From Cyanophora paradoxa (Eukaryota > Glaucocystophyceae > Cyanophorales > Cyanophoraceae): a DNA stretch of 64,000 bases. A program made the translations under genes and the position numbers. The DNA lies in contig QPMI01000542.1 in assembly GCA_004431415.1 (NCBI GenBank), positions 484,373 through 548,372 of the forward strand. Direction: 5' to 3'. Below, piece after piece: positions 1 through 12,200 of this stretch; the first letter of the stretch is position 1, and each line of letters begins with the position of its first letter. The notes beneath the pieces were generated by a model that was given only the letters and a program-made list of their open reading frames with translations, was not told the DNA's origin and did not search any database.

Positions 1-199
1 TGACGGCGAGCCTAAGGTGCACGTGGCGGCGGCGAGCCGCGGACGGTGAGCCGGGCTCGGGCCCGGGCGCCGGCGGGTCCTCAGCCCCCTCGCAGCTCCT
101 CGCGAGGCCCGCCCGCGCCCTCGAGCGGGGGCGCGGGGAGCCCTCCAAAGGGGCGCCCCCCGATCGAGAGGCACCGGTACCGCAGAGGGCGGCGGCGGT

Positions 200-480
200 G
201 GCGCCCGTCCCTCCCCCGGCCAGCCCCGGCCCCGGCCCCGGCCCCGCACTCTTCTCCCTGCCCCGGCCCTCCTCTCTCCCGGGGCCGGGTCTCTCCCTGC
301 CCCGGCCCCGCACTCTTCTCCCTGCCCCGGCCCTCCTCTCTCCCGGCCTCTCCCTGCCCCGGCCCTCTCCCTGCCCCGGCCACGCTTTGAGGGAGGGCCG
401 GGGCAGGGAGAGAGGCGGGGCCGCACCGGCCCCGCCTCTCTCCCTGCCCCGGCCCTCCCTCAAAGCGTCGCCGGCCCTCC
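200..480. repeat. GC-rich tandem repeat with CCCCGGCCCT/CTCTCCCTG units
   Basis: Units built from ctccctgccccggccct recur about ten times. Part of the array is inverted near 385-425, where gagggccggggcagggag is followed by its complement near 430-465, making a hairpin of about 25-bp arms. Long open frames across this stretch are a by-product of the repeat. Confidence 0.75.
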
Positions 481-589
481 CCCGCGCCTTCGCCGCAGGC
501 GCACCGTACCCCTCCCCGCAACCTTCCCCTCCCCGACCTGCTCAGCCGCCCCGTCAGATGGCCCGAGGCGGGGCGGGGACCGAGACGAG

Positions 590-812
590 GTGGAGCGGGC
601 AGCGCTGACGATCCAGCGGCACCTGCGGGGCTACCAGGTGCGGAAGAAGCACGGGTGGCGGCGGCGGCGGCCGGCGTCGATGAAGGAGGAGGAGGCCGCG
701 GCGAGTTCGGCAATCGCCCCGGCCCGTCGTCCGCGGCTTCCTGATGCGTCCGCAGGCCGTGATCCAGAAGCAAGCATGGATCAAGGAGCACCATGAGCGG
801 CTCGCCCGCTAG
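590..812 (+). CDS. 3' end of an IQ-motif (calmodulin-binding) protein gene
   Basis: The reading frame at 590-660 gives IQRHLRGYQVRKK, a full match to the IQ consensus IQxxxRGxxxR. After a probable short intron (about 650-725), a second frame reads VVRGFLMR and IQKQAWIKEHHERLAR and stops at 810-812, giving parts of a second and third IQ-like motif. IQ motifs bind calmodulin or myosin light chains. The upstream part of the gene, up to the window start, could not be resolved because 200-550 is made of CCCCGGCCC-type repeats. The exact intron and the protein identity are unknown; a myosin neck or other IQ-repeat protein is possible. Confidence 0.5.
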
Positions 813-919
813 CGCTGTGCCGCCGCACCCCGACGGCCTCCTGACGGCCTCCTGGGGCCGTTCGGGGCCGGACCGCCCCCGTAAGAGCCTCGAGAGCGGC
901 GGCTCTCCGATCAGCCGCG

Positions 920-3130
920 GCCGAGCACCGCAAGTTTTTGCGGCACACCGCCGTCCTGCACGGCCGCGGTGCGCGCCGCGCCGCGCCACGCGCGCCGCCG
1001 CCGCTCCATCCGCCATCCAACGCGGACGCGGCCCACGCACTGCAGTCGAGGAGGTCATTCCCGGCACCGTCCGCGTCTCGGGCCGCGCCGAGCTCGTCCC
1101 GTACGATTTCCTGGCGAGCGGGGTTGGGCCCGCGCGTGCGTTCTTGCCGGCGCTAACCCTCTCTCTGGTGCCCAGGTCGTGGCGACGGGCGTGTCCTACA
1201 GCGGGTGGAAGGCAGAGGAGGCCACCGCAGACGTGCGGCCTTCCCGTCCCGCCGCCCTGCGCCGGCGCCGTCGTCCGACTCCTGCGCCGGGTACAGGAGC
1301 GCGTCGTGGCGCTGCGGGGCATGCGGGACCGTCTGCGGAGCGCGCGGCGCGTGCTCATCGTCGGGGGCGGCCCCACGGGCGTCGAGGCGCGCGCTCCGCC
1401 CCCTCCCCGCGCCCCCTCGCGTCGCCCGCCCCCCGCGCGCCGCTCCGAACGCGACCGCAGGCGGCGGCGGAGATTCTGATGGCGGCGCCCAAGCGCGAGG
1501 TCACCCTCGTCCACAGCGGCCCCGCCCTCCTCGTGCGCCCCCGCGGCCCCGCCCCGCCCCGCCCGGCTCACCTGAGCCTGGGCCCGGGCAGGACGAGCTG
1601 GGGAGCGAGAAGATCTCGCGGCACGCGCATGAGTTCCTCGCCCGCCACGGCGCCAACGTGCGCCGAGCACGCCCAACGTACCCCCCCGCTTCGTCTCTTG
1701 ATCGCGTCTGCTCAGATACTTCTGAACGACCGCGTGGAGGGCGTGAGCCCGGGCATCTTCTTCGGTACCCCGGCCCCCTCCCCGCCCCGCTGCGGCACCG
1801 CCTCACTCCGCGCCGCCGCCCCGCAGGCACGGAGGAGCGCCGCACCAGGCGCGTCTGGGCCGCCGCTCGAGGTGGACGTCTAGACGGCTAGAGCCGGCCA
1901 GAGGGGACACCGCTCGCCTCCGCGGGCACGTCCAGTGCTCTCCTATCCACTGCCTTCCTCGCCTTCAATCACGCGCGCCCGGCCCCCCGCTCGCAAATCT
2001 CTTAGCTCGAAGCTCAGCTCCTGCTCTCAAAGCTTAGCTCTTAGCTCTTATCTCTCAAATCTCCCGCTCGCAAAATCTCTCGGATCGAAGCTGAGCTCCG
2101 GGGCGGCAGGAGCGGCGCGGTGGTCGCCGCGGACGCGGCTCTGGTGGCGGTGGGCGGGGGCCGCCCCAACGCCGCCTTCCTCGCCCGCGCCTTCCTCACC
2201 GCCCTGGTACCCCCCTCTCCTTCCCCCCCCCCCTGCCCCTCCTCTCTCTTCTCGGCCCGCCGCCCCCTCCCGTCCCCCCTCGCCACCCCCCTCTCTCCCG
2301 AGTCCCCGACGGCCCCCCCGCAGGACGGCTCCGGCTTTGTGCGCGTCGACGCCACGCTCCGGGTACACCCCCGCCCCTCTTTGAAGCAACGTACCCCCTG
2401 TCCCTTAGCTCGCCCCCCCCTCCCCCCCCCCCCCCCCGCCCCCCCCCTTCAGGTGGTCGGCACGACGAACGTTTTCTCGGCGGGCGACGTGTGCACGGCC
2501 CCGGGCCGAAAGGCGCGCGCCGATCTGATCTGATCCGATTTAGTCTGAGCCTCCGATCTGATCTGATCTGAGGCCCCGCCCCTGCAGGGCGCCTACGCGG
2601 CGGGGCTGCACGCGGCCGTCATCGCTGAGAACATCCGCCGCCTCGCAGTGAACCCCCAGGCGCGCCCGAGCGGCTCCAGATTCAGATTAAGCCCAAGTAT
2701 AGAATTAAGTTGGCGCCGCGCCGCGCCTACCCCCCCGTGACTCGGCCCCCGGCCCCCCCGCAGGCGAGCCTGAAGGAGTTCTCGCCCGCCCCGCCGATCT
2801 GCCTCGTCCGCCCCCGCCCCCGCCCCTCCCCCCCGCGCCCGCCAGCTCTGACGCTGGCGCACGCGCGGCTCAGGTGACGCTGGGGGCGGGGGACGGCGGG
2901 CTGGCGACGCCCTGGTTCGGCCTCACGGGCTGGCTCCCCAAGAAGATGAAGGCCGAGGACATGTTCGTGCCCCGCACGGTACGGTACCCCCCCGGCCCCG
3001 CCCCGCCCCGCCCCGCCTTCTTCTCTTCGAGCTGGAGAGGCCGGCCGCTGATCGGAGCGGGGTGGGGGCGCGCGCGCACGCGCAGAGGAGCGAGCTGGGG
3101 CTGGATCAGAAGGGCTGCGCCTGCCTGTAG
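920..3130 (+). CDS. AIFM2/FSP1-like FAD-dependent NAD(P)H oxidoreductase, N-terminus not seen
   Basis: Spliced exons align in order with the AIF/NDH-2-type oxidoreductase AIFM2 (FSP1, NAD(P)H:quinone reductase). EHRKFLRHTAVL is at about 927, EEVIPGTVRV and ELVPYDFL at 1047-1112, VVATGVSYSG near 1177, and the NAD(P)-binding glycine motif VLIVGGGPTGVE at about 1351-1386. AAPKREVTLVHS follows near 1482, then ILLNDRVEG near 1718 and VVGTTNVFSAGDVCTA (FAD-binding D) at about 2453. GAYAAGLHAAVIAENIRRLA is near 2588, LGAGDGGLATPWFGLTGWLP at 2876-2940, and a last exon at 3086-3130 ends in the residues GCACL. Introns are GT-AG, for example 2979-3085. The N-terminal FAD GxGxxG region is not found between this gene and the IQ gene stop at 812, so the 5' end is either unrecognised or lost. 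The terminal CACL resembles a CaaX prenylation box. Confidence 0.7.
1960..2100 (+). repeat. Intronic cryptic repeat of CTTAGCTC/AAATCTC words
   Basis: Within an intron of the oxidoreductase, short words (tcgcaaatctc, ttagctc, aagctcagctc) recur with gradual changes. A similar GATCTGA-rich patch lies at 2519-2573. The intron is less GC-rich than its neighbours. Confidence 0.6.
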
Positions 3131-3512
3131 GCCCCCGCGACCGAGCTGCGGGTCTGGGGCCCGCCAGGACGAACGCATTAAGCTAAAGATTCTCATGATC
3201 GTGTAGCCCTAATTACAAATTCTAGATCCACGTGTGGTGGATCGTCTTTTTATCTTCTCTATTTTCTTAATTTCAAGTTTCAAGTCACAGAGTCACTGAT
3301 TATGATCATGATCATGACGCGCGTACGCACGGCGCCACGCGCGCAGCGCATGCGCATATGACGGCACCATCAGGCCCCTGAGGAGCGGCAAGATCAAATC
3401 GCACGTGCACGCATATGCATCGGGCATGCGCACCTGTACCCCAGCTCCTGCCTTTCCATCGATATATCGCCGCCCACGGCCGCGGGCCGGGGCCGCCGAC
3501 CACGCGCGCGCA
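3131..3512. other. Intergenic, no gene seen
   Basis: An AT-richer stretch follows the oxidoreductase stop. It holds an ATGATCATGATCATG palindrome at about 3302-3316 and alternating GCGCATGC/CATATGC words. No coding potential was recognised. Confidence 0.5.
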
Positions 3513-4030
3513 ATGGGCTGCGGGGCTTCAGCCACAGCTGCGGACGCAACTCAGCAGACTCGGGGATCGCCCCCAACTAGTACTGCATGCGCATGCGCAG
3601 CAAGCTGCAGCCGACGCTACCTGAGGCGTCGAACAGCAATTGCAAGAATTAAAGCTATATAATTAAAAGCATCCCCGATAGCATATGCGCATGGGCCTCT
3701 CCCTTCTTTGAAGTCTCTTTTCGTTCGCGGGACCGCGACTGGGGACATCGCGCGCGGATGGGGGGAGCGGAATCCGAATCCTCGTGTGGGCCCGCGCGCG
3801 CCTGCGATCGCGAGGCTGGCAAGCTTCGCGAGCTCCACTGGGGCCAGATGGTGGAGGGCCACTGGAGCTCGAGGCTGCCGCGTCAGTGGCGCAGCTCCGA
3901 GGCTCGCGGGGCTCTGCGGCCCTGCGGGCTCCTGCGCGAGCTCGAGGCGCTGGCCCCGGCGCCCGGCGGCCGCATGCGCAGGCAGACGAGTTCGACGCTG
4001 TCACGTCAACGGAGCAGTGCGACTAGGGAT
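3513..4030 (+). pseudogene. Probable relic of an NLR-family N-terminus (third MGCGAS copy)
   Basis: An ATG at 3513 opens with MGCGASATAAD, the same N-terminal signal as the two intact NLR genes at 6205 and 19261, but that frame stops within about 50 codons. Some 300 bp further on, one frame reads LEAAASVAQL and, one frame over, CGLLRE followed by APAPGG. Both resemble the NLR2 N-terminal segment at 19576-19650 (SVAQL, CGLLRE, APAGS). The switch of frame and the lack of a downstream NACHT exon point to a decayed fragment. The similarity is short and was judged by eye; chance in GC-rich DNA cannot be excluded. Confidence 0.35.
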
Positions 4031-4135
4031 CGACCGGATAACGTATGTCGGAACTGTCGGAACTCGAGCCACCGACGTCGACATCGACAATGTACATGGA
4101 TGTCGACGTCGACGTCGGTGCGATTCGACAGAGGG
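4025..4135. repeat. Palindromic GTCGAC/GACGTC word cluster
   Basis: The words gtcggaact (twice), gacgtcgacatcgac and gtcgacgtcgacgtcgg form overlapping self-complementary stretches. No coding signal was seen. Confidence 0.6.
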
Positions 4136-4427
4136 GGGGGTAGGGCACCGTAGGGGTCATCCAGTCTACTCCAGCACTGTGGGGGCGTGTACAGGCAATC
4201 AGACTTGGGTACCTTAGTTGCTTGCAACTAAGGACCCAGGTCTTCTATGTTCACGTGTATGGTGGTGGTTCATTCCCCCCCTAAGTTCCAGGGTGTTGGA
4301 TTCGAACCCGAGACCCAACCCGTCAAACACGTTTCCTGAGCAATCCAGCAACCGCGCTCTCTTGCTTCCATCGACAAAAGTGAGCTCCAAAGCCGCGCGC
4401 GTCCGTAGAGCTTGCAAACGCGACCGC

Positions 4428-4641
4428 AGGTAGCCTGGTTGCCGAGATCGTGCAGCCTCTAAAGTTCCTATACAAACACGCAATTGTGTTTTCCAGGCAA
4501 TCCAGCGACCGCGCCGGATTGCTTCCTTAGAGGAAAAGACGCTATGCAGCTAAGCGCATCGATATCCATTTTAGAAGCTAGCGCGATGGCAGGTAGCCTG
4601 GTTGCCAAGATCGCAAAGTTCCCATACAAACATGCAATCGT
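4428..4641 (+). repeat. Diverged direct repeat, about 60-bp copies
   Basis: A segment starting gcaggtagcctggttgcc near 4428 recurs near 4589, followed in both by aaagttcc-atacaaaca-gcaat. The copies are about 160 bp apart with an indel of about 10 bp. A shorter shared word, caatccagc-accgcg, appears at about 4341 and 4498. The repeat lies in intergenic DNA and its class is unknown. Confidence 0.6.
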
Positions 4642-5339
4642 CTCCTGCTCCTCAGGGAGCGCGCGCGCGGTTCCGGTTTTCAAACCAGTTACAGGGTGCA
4701 TCGAAACGGGCACGATGGCATGCTCAGCAGCATGGCGTTGAGGTGCGATCCATTCTTTGATCCCGGAGGTGGCCGTAGCCGTCACCAGGAAACATGTACC
4801 CCAATGTCGGCGCAGTGCGCACTCACGCAACCGTGCTCTCTGAAACCCAAGTCTGTACTGCCCCCCGGGGGCAGGAATAGTTATTGCAAGGTAGGGCATG
4901 ATCGTATGATATTCTGGAACGGGCGGGATTCGAAGGCGTGATTCTCATCGCAGGGCGATTCGAACACGGGAGGCATGAATCAGACAGCGTGTATGATAAC
5001 CACACCGCAGCTCGCCACATTCCCCGGGATTTCCCCCCCTTAAGAGACCATAGATTCATAGAAGCGTGGGTTCTATGTGAGGCTTTGTGAGCGACGGCGC
5101 CCGGGCGCCGACGGGCCGCCGACGGCAGCTAGCTGCAGGGAGGGGCGCTGTACATGTTCGAATGAACATGCATATGTACATGAACGTCAGCGAACAGCCT
5201 ATAGGCTATAGCTAGGCCTTTTCCGAAGTACTAGTTCACTGAACTGAACATGAACTTCGGAGCGAACACGCGCGAACAAAGAATTTTCGGAAGTTCGCAA
5301 AGAAAGAATTTTCCGACCATAGTAATTACTAAGTTAGTT
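4642..5339. other. Intergenic, no gene seen
   Basis: Includes a run of palindromic words (tgttcgaatgaaca, catatgtacatg, tataggctata) at 5154-5215 and a partial inverted repeat around 5224-5262 whose arms contain cgaagt and acttcgg. Nothing recognisable as a gene. Confidence 0.5.
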
Positions 5340-5565
5340 CGGTCTCAAATTAGTGCGTTTTTTCGTTTTCAGTGTATGGGACGGGGGGTACTTCCTGTAC
5401 CCCTACAGTAGTTTCTTCGAGCGCTTTAATTAATGCGGTCCGGTCTCAAATTAGTGTGTTTTCCGCATATGAGAACACACCGTATACGTAGTGTGTCTCA
5501 AAATTAGTGTGTTTTCCGCGGATCTGTCAGTGCGCGTATGATTCCGCATATGAGAACACACTTCG
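5340..5565. repeat. Cluster of short direct and inverted repeats
   Basis: The word ggtctcaaattagtg occurs near 5341 and 5443, with a variant at about 5487. The segment ttccgcatatgagaacacac occurs near 5461 and 5542. The pair gtgtgttttc and gagaacacac forms a potential stem. It could be a small non-autonomous element or a cluster of regulatory sites. Confidence 0.55.
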
Positions 5566-5940
5566 GGCGGGCCGCCGCCGGCGGCGCGCGCCGGCGCCCG
5601 CGCGCGGGCCGCGCGCGCCGCGCGGCGGCGCCGGGCCGGAGACTGGCCCGGAGTCCGCGGCCGGGCTGTACACAGTACACATGTCCGCCGCTCATGATCA
5701 GGAATCGCGATTCGCGACTCGCGAGTCATTCGCGAGCTCGCCGAGCTCGAGTCGCGACTCGAGCTCAGCGGCTCGCGAGCCCGGAGCCCGGCCTCGGATC
5801 CGGGGATTCCCGGACTCCGGGACTCCCGGACGGGACCCGGCCGGTCACCCGGAGTCCGCCGCGGCGGCCGCGCGCCGCGGCCGGGCGGCCCGGGCCCGGA
5901 GTCCCCGGACTCCCGGATCGGACTGGGAGTCTGGGACTGC
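5566..5940. repeat. Extreme GC and palindromic GC-word block
   Basis: 5566-5645 is almost pure G+C in GGCGCGC-type words. 5695-5940 then drifts through gattcgcgactcgcgag, gagctcgagtcgcgactcgag and cggactccgggactcccgg, each word being a near copy or complement of the last. No gene seen. Confidence 0.65.
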
Positions 5941-6204
5941 ACTGCGCCAGTTGACCCATGGCCAGCCCTAGGGCCTAGACTGCAGCGCGCATCCGATCGC
6001 GATGATCATCGCCGAGTCGGCCGCATGACTGAGTGATCATCGGATCGGCGATTCCGGTCCGACGCGTACGGTCCTTCAGACACTGCAGATCTAGAGTCGC
6101 CCGCATCTTGCAGCGTGCACTGCCGCGGCAGTGCCGCCTGTTCTCAGCGAGCTCTCGGCAGTGAGTCGGCACACACTCCTGAAGCACGTCGGTCCGACGG
6201 TCAA
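5941..6204 (+). other. Region upstream of NLR1
   Basis: This 260-bp stretch before the NLR1 start contains gatcgcgatgatcatcg words and a CACTGC-GGCAGTGC pair near 6118. No promoter element could be identified with confidence. Confidence 0.4.
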
Positions 6205-9200
6205 ATGGGCTGCGGGGCGTCAGCACCTGAACCGACTACAGCTCGTTCTCTGAACCCTACAGCATCTGCGGCACCTGCGCCCCCGCAGCCGGCATCTGCG
6301 GCACGTTCGCCCCCGCAGGCGGCATCTGCGGCACCTGCGCCCCCGCAGGCAGAATCTGCGGCACCTGCGCCCCCAGGCCCGCAGGCGGCATCTGCGGCAC
6401 CTGCGCCACCGCAGGCAGATCAAGAATCTGCGGCACCTGCGCCCCCGCAGGCAGAATCTGCGGCACCTGCAGCTGCGCCCCCGGGCCCGCAGGCGGCATC
6501 TGCGGCACCTGCGCCACCGCAGGCAGATCTAGAATCTGCGGCACCTGCGCCCCCGCAGGCAGAATCTGCGGCACCTGCGCCCCCGCAGTCAGAATCTGCG
6601 GCATCTGCGCCCCCGCAGCAGCAGGCATCAGCCACGGCGGCCGCGGCACCTGTAGCTGCAGCTGTACATGTCAGGCCAACAGCTTCAGCCACACATGCAT
6701 ATGCCGACGTCGCAGCTGCGCCGACGGCGTCGAACGCGACGTCCGCAGCGGAAGTTCCTCACCGGTACGACATCTTCATCTCGCACAAGCAGTCCTCTGG
6801 TGAAGATCTCGCCCGCATCTTCAAGACGACGGTGCGAGCAGGGCCTGCGCGGGCTAGCCAAGCGCTCGCTGCACAGAACTGACGGGGCCGCCGGCGTGCG
6901 CAGGCGGAGAAGGTGACGGGGGAGCTCGGCATCGAGCTGCGCATCTTCCTCGACCGCGACGACCTCAACGACATCCAGGACCTCAGCGCCAACATCCGCG
7001 CCTCCCGCAGCGTCCTCCTCCTCCTCACCAAGGGTCCGTTCCCCCCCCCCCCCCCCCCCCCCCCCCCTCGCGATCGATCCGCCGCTAAACGCTTGGGCTG
7101 CTCATCGTTAATCCTCCCTCTCATCGCGCCGCTTCATTCCGAGCCCGCCTCGTGCATGTGCTCAGTACGCTCGCGCCGTGCAGACGTGTTCCGCAGCAAG
7201 TTCGTGCTGCAGGAGCTGAAGGCGGCGGACGAGGCCGCCGTGAAGATAGTCACCGTCTGGAACCGCGAGGGCGCTAACGGCGTACCCGAGTTCCCCTTCG
7301 GTCTGCCCCCTCCCCCCCCCCCCTCTCTCCGCCCCGTCTTCCCCTCCCCTCCCCGAACGCGTCCCACCTGCCCCTCTTCCCTCCCTCCGAGCCCCCCCCC
7401 ACCCCCCCCCCCACCCCTCCCTCCTCACCTTTATCATGATTTCTTTTACCAATTTTTCGACCCTTGATCATGATCAATGTTTACCTGCACTTTCCTCTAC
7501 CGCCCCCCCCCCCGCCCCCCTTCCTTCGGGCGCTCTAGATCTCCTGTCCCCCTCCTTCCCACCATTCCCCCCATCCCCCCCCCGCCCCCCCCCCCCCCCC
7601 CCCCGTGCCCTTTCTCCTCCCACTCTTCCTCCTCCTGTAGATCTTGACCCTTGATTCTACGTATACGGCCTTTGACACCCATGACATTTATATGATTAGC
7701 CTTCCTTCGGCCCTGTTCTGACGCAGCGATCACGAGCGCAGCGGCGACGGTCGAACTGCCGCCCTCCACGGAGCTCGGCGCGGTGGGCCTCGACGAGGAG
7801 GCGGCGCGGGCGCTGCTCGGCCGCGTCCTCAAGGTCAAGGCCGAGACGTACTACCGCGACGGAGAGCACCACCGCATCTGCATCGAGGAGGCCCTCGAGC
7901 GCTGCGGCGTCGAAGTGCGCAGCGCCGCCGCCGCCGGCTCCGGGCCCGTCCACACCGCCGTCCGCAAGGTCCGCTCCCAAGTCGTGCAGGGCGCGCGGCA
8001 TTTCTCAGGATCCTCGCCCTTAATCCGCTCGCGATCGCGATCGCGCAGTACGCAAAGGCGGAGGTGGGGAACACGGAAGCGACGGAGGCGCTGGCGCTGT
8101 ACGTGCACCCGAAGGCGACGACGGACGCCGCCCGCCGCAACGTCGTCGACCTCGCCGGCCACGTTGTCGCCTTCCTCCGCCGCCACATGCCCGTGCCAGA
8201 GGGGTCCGCGGCCAGCCGCACGGCCGCGCCAGCTGCCCCCGCCGCCGCCGGTGGCGCCCGCGTGCTGCTCATCGCGGGCGAGCCCGGCTCCAGCAAGTCG
8301 ACCTTCCTCGCGCACCTGCATCGCCGCGCCTGCGAGCAGTGGGCCGGGGCGGACGGCCGCCCGCCCGCCGGCGACGACCGGCTGCCGGTCACGTGCCTCT
8401 TGCGCCTCTCGAACCTCACGCGGGAGCGGGCGGCGAGCGGGCTGCGGGCGGAGGTGGCCGACGCCCTCAGCTTGCCCGAGGCCGACCTCCCTGCCCTGCG
8501 CGAGAGGCGTGCCGCTGCCCGCCACCGCCGCCCCGCCCACCATTCCTCACTGCCCCCCCTCGTGCACAGCCGCGGGCTGGTGCTTCTGCTGGACGCGTAC
8601 GACGAGCTGGAGACGGGGGCCGGCCGCCCGCCGGCCCTCTGGAGCCGCAACGAGCTCGGCAAGTGGGCCTCCGCCGTCGTCGTCACGTGCCGCTCGGCGT
8701 ACCTCGCCGCCCAGCCCGACTACCCCGTGCGCCGCTCCTCGCGATCGGCCCTCCGCAGCCTCGCCCGCCCGCCCCGGTGCGCCCTGCGACCGCCCCGCAG
8801 TCGCTGTTCGCGCCGGCTGGCGATCGCGGCGCGCTTGAGGAGGTCTGCACCCACCCCTTCGATGCCGGACAGGTGCCCGCCCTTCCGACAGCGGCTGTTC
8901 AGGCCCCGTGCTGACCGCCGCGGGCCGTCCTTCAGGTGGAGGACTACATTCGCAAGTACACCGGCCTGTACGGGCCAAGTGCCCCCGAAGGGTTGCGGGA
9001 CCGGGACTGCACGTGGACGGCGGAGGAGTACGCGGCGCGCATTGCCCAGGTCCCCGGCACCGCGACGCTCATCGAGAACCCCTTCACGCTCACGTGCGTC
9101 CGATCCGATTATTTGTGCCGACTCGCGTCTGATAATTGCAATTGCCGTCGCCTCGGGCGCGCAGAATGGTCGTGAAATCGCTGCCGAAGATACTGAAGAG

Positions 9201-12200
9201 CCGGTGAGCCCCGCTTTTCGCGCGTCAACGCGCCAGTTGTCGATGTCTCACTTTTACATTCCGCAGCGAGGCGGCTCACGATCATTTGGAGAAACCGACA
9301 GCCAAGGCCGCCGCAACGTACCTCCTGACGATTCGCGAGCTCTACCAGCAGTTCGTCGAGGCGCGCGGGGGCGCTGCGCATGCCGCCCCGTTGCAATTGG
9401 TTATGGGCCGCTAGGCGATTGGTGGCTGACTGCGTTCGCGGGCAGCTGTGGTTCACGCGGCAGTGGGAGAAGTCGACGTTGACGGCAGCGGGGGCGGCCA
9501 AGGAGCTCGAGACGGGTACGGGCTGATGTGTCTTTTCCAAGACCCATGAACAGCTGTAGTCTGCACGATCGCACTTTCATGATCCCCAAATCACCTTTCA
9601 CCAATCGCTATATATTTCAAGCAATGATATCTTTGATCTCGTGATCTGATGCTTATAGTTATACGTAACGCTGTCGCCAGGCGACCTGAAGGATTGGACG
9701 CTGAGCGACTTCCAGGAGAATACCCGCGGATACTGCAAATTGCTGGCCGACGCCATGTTTCGAGTGAGGCTTCCGCCCTCTAGATCTGCAGCGTTCGCCG
9801 CTGACGCCAGGGACTGTGCAGGCGGCCATCTCCGAAGTGCTCTGCCCTCCGAAGAAGGCGAAGGTCGCTCAGTTCCTTCTTCGCGGCGCGAAGGCGGCGG
9901 ATGTGACGGCGACGGCGGCCGCGCCGGCCGAGGGCGCGCAGAGCGCCGACCTCAGGCTCTGCATCGAGCTCCTCACGGACACGTCGGACCCCGTCCTCGC
10001 CTTCTGCCGCGACAACTGCCCCCTGCGCGTCGCCCGGGCGGCCGACGGCGGCACGGCCGTCCGCTTCCTCCACAAGGCCCGCCCGCTTTACGGCGCCGTC
10101 CCTCGCCCTGACGTCTGCGACAGACGCTCCTGGAGTACTTTGTTGCAGAGGGGGCGTACGCCGACGGCGCCAACGCGTTCCGATCAGTGCGTGCAGCTCG
10201 CCACTCCCGCCAATTCACGACCCAAAAGTGTGCTTTCTCCGCTTTATAAAATTACAGGCGATTGAGAGCGAGGCGGCCCCGCAAGAGGAGCTCGCCCGGC
10301 TGCGCGTGAAGCTGCGGGCCCTGCGCCGCGTGCAGAGCATCGCCGACGGCAGCGCCGCCGTCACGCGGGCGGACCCCAGCCTCCTCCACCTGCGGTGAAG
10401 CATTCACACGTTTCGCGTTCCTGCCTGGCATTCACACGTGTTGGCGTTGCTTGGACCAGGTTGCTGACAAAGGAGCCGAAGATCCTCCAGTTCCTCGCTG
10501 ACTGCTGTACGGCTGACGTCGACTACCGTAACGTGCGCTGCAGCTGTGCCTGAACACATTAATTGCTTGCCTCGAAATCGGAGTCCGGCGCAGAAACTGC
10601 TGGATCTGATGGAAAGGAGCCGCCACGATGACGCCACGCCGGGAGACATCATCGCCTCGGCCAACGCTATGACGATCCTGAACCGCGGTGCGGTCCACCT
10701 GCTCGCGATCGCGACGCTGTTGACACTGTGCGCACTGCGGCAGCTGGCTACAGCTTTGCGGGCAGCAGCCTCCGACGCGTGCGGGTGCCCGGGGCCGACC
10801 TGCAGCGGCTGGAGGCGGCGGGCGCGGACCTGCGCGGGGCGGACCTCACGGGCTGCAACCTTCTCGACGCGAACCTCGCCGGGGCGGACCTCCGCGGGGC
10901 CGTGCTCACCGACTGCAGCGTCACCCTCAACCCGGCGCTCTGGGGGCATGAAGATCGTGTGCGGGCTGTCGCCATAACTCGGGTGCGCTGCTCAGTAGAT
11001 GATGATGAGCGGGTGCCTGTGGCTGATTTTCGGCCACAGGACGGGAAGCGCGCCGTGTCGGGGGGCGACGACAAGACGCTGCGGGTGTGGGACCTGGAGA
11101 GCGGGGCGGAGCTGCGGTGCCTCGTGGGCCTCGAGTACATGGTCACCTCGGTGGCGATCTCGCCGGTGCACTGGGGGCGGGGCCAAAATTCCGGGCCAGA
11201 GGCCGATCGTGGGTGCCTCGGGGGCCTCTCGGCGGGCCGCAGGACGGGAAGCGCGCCGTGTTTGGGAGCTTGCACAGGAAGCTGCGGGTGTGGGACCTGG
11301 AGAGCGGGGCGGAGCCGCAGTGCCTCGACCACTGGGGCCACGAGGGCGTGGTCCGCTCGGTGGCAATCTCGCCGGTGTGCTGGGGAGCGGGCCAGGGCTC
11401 GGGGCCCGAGGCTGATCGCGGGGGCCTCGGGGGCCTCTCGGCGGGCCGCAGGACGGGAAGCGCGCCGTGTCGGGGAGCGACGACAAGACGCTGCGGGTGT
11501 GGGACCTGGAGAGCGGGGCGGAGCTGCGGTGCCTCGCGGGCCACAAGAGTGAGGTCACCTCGGTGGCGATCTCGCCGGTGCGCGGGCGGCGGGCCGGGGT
11601 CGGGCCCTGAGGCTTACCATGGGGCCTCGGGGGTCTCTCGGCGGGCTGCAGGACGGGAAGCGTGCCGTGTCGGGGAGCAGCGACAAGACGCTGCGGGTGT
11701 GGGACCTGGAGAGCGGGGTGGAGCTGCGGCGCCTCGCGGGCCACGAGAACATGGTCACCTCGGTGGCGATCTCTCCGGTGCGTGGGGGGCGGGCCTGGGC
11801 TCGGGGTCTGAGGCTGATCGGAGGGGCCTCGGGGGCCTCTCGGGGGGCCGCAGGACGGGAAGCGCGCCGTGTCGGGGAGCTGGGACAAGACGCTGCGGGT
11901 GTGGGACCTGGAGAGCGGGGTGGAGCTGCGGCGCCTCGCGGGCCACGAGGGCGCGGGCATGATCACCTCCGTGGCGATCTCGCCGGTGCACAGGCCCTGA
12001 GGGGGCGGGGCCGGGGCTCGAAGCCCGACGCTGATCGCGGGGGCCTTGGGGCCCCCTGGGCGGGCCGCAGGACGGGAAGCGCGCCGTTTCGGGGAGTGGA
12101 GACGACACGCTGCGGATGTGGGACCTGGAGAGCGGGGCGGAGCTGCGATGCTTCGCGGGCCACGAGGGCGAGGTCTCATCGGTGGCGATCTCGCCGGTGC

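Noticed and set aside
81-1676. 531-codon open frame on the minus strand
   Set aside because: Arg/Ala/Gly-rich translation running antisense to recognisable oxidoreductase exons and through GC repeats; a composition by-product.
4293-4985. tRNA genes suggested by attcgaa words near 4297, 4927 and 4962
   Set aside because: T-stem pairing fails in each case and no cloverleaf can be built; at most degenerate tRNA-derived repeats.
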